A stretch of 6,649 nt of DNA from NCBI GenBank assembly GCA_017632755.1, contig JAGBQU010000230.1:1-6649 (forward strand). Direction: 5' to 3'. The DNA comes from Lachnospiraceae bacterium. GTDB lineage: Bacteria > Bacillota_A > Clostridia > Lachnospirales > Lachnospiraceae. The notes beneath the pieces are model-generated. The model saw only the letters and a list, made by a program, of their open reading frames with translations, was not told the DNA's origin and did not search any database. How positions within the stretch are numbered: position 1 is the first letter of the stretch; every line of letters begins with the position of its first letter. Below are positions 6,585 through 6,649 of the stretch, piece by piece. The position numbers and the translations under genes were made by a program.

Positions 6585-6593
6585 ATTATAACA
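6585..6593 (-). promoter_or_regulatory. Extended -10 promoter of the hydrolase-like gene
   Basis: The minus strand has TGT-TATAAT, a perfect -10 hexamer (6585-6590) with the TGn extension. At 17-base spacing the -35 position reads CACTGA, which is poor, as is common for extended -10 promoters. Start of transcription would be near 6578, about 35 bases before the ATG at 6543. The -35 region falls within the inverted repeat 6596-6638. Confidence 0.65.
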
Positions 6594-6595
6594 CA

Positions 6596-6638
6596 AATTC
6601 CCAGACATCAGTGCGAAAGTGCACAAATGCTGGGAATT
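6596..6638 (-). terminator. Long stem-loop: possible terminator of an off-window gene, or operator
   Basis: The arms AATTCCCAG and CTGGGAATT (6630-6638 and 6596-6604) are perfect 9-base complements. Inside them CAT/ATG and GTGC/GCAC (6621-6624, 6611-6614) can extend the stem around a six-base loop. On the minus strand it is followed by TTTGTGTT, a weak U-rich tail; on the plus strand no T-run follows. A terminator for a minus-strand gene lying beyond the right edge is the simplest reading. Its overlap with the next promoter's -35 region also allows an operator. Confidence 0.45.
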
Positions 6639-6649
6639 GATGCAACTCC

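Overview
The window looks like chromosome from a low-to-mid-GC Firmicute, most likely a gut Lachnospiraceae (Roseburia-like). The basis is strong AGGAGG/GAGGTGA-type ribosome binding sites, TTGACA/TATAAT-type promoters, and the protein types present, especially the TPR protein starting MDKYEYR and the small membrane protein ending EEDDLSKY. I recognise these from memory of that family; no search was run. All genes lie on the minus strand, so transcription runs from high to low coordinates. No tRNA, rRNA, CRISPR array, insertion sequence or phage gene is visible, and no stretch over 300 bases lacks a gene.

From the right edge: positions 6596-6638 hold a long inverted repeat, either the terminator of an off-window gene or an operator. 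It overlaps the -35 region of an extended -10 promoter. Behind it, with a strong ribosome binding site, is a 186-codon alpha/beta-hydrolase-like gene (5986-6543). Two in-frame TAA codons, eight codons apart, interrupt it. The rest of the frame and the likely catalytic residues are intact, so it looks like a recently inactivated gene, possibly still expressed as a 134-residue fragment.

A well-formed promoter (TTGACA, 17 bases, extended TG-A-TACACT) at 5942-5970 drives an apparent four-gene operon. The first gene encodes a protein of about 1113 residues: N-terminal TPR-like helical repeats, roughly 650 residues of acidic and Ala-rich low-complexity linker with two sets of tandem repeats, and a C-terminal domain laid out like a CbxX/CfxQ-type AAA+ ATPase. 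The key ATP-handling residues of that domain are all replaced. Then come the glycogen branching enzyme GlgB (21 bases on), a 76-residue two-helix membrane protein (24 bases on), and a YbjQ/UPF0145 protein whose start overlaps the previous gene by 20 bases.

The least explained element is this operon. A scaffold-like TPR/pseudo-AAA protein is co-transcribed with the enzyme that branches glycogen, followed by a small membrane protein and a YbjQ protein. The layout suggests, but does not prove, that the large protein organises something related to glycogen or its enzyme.
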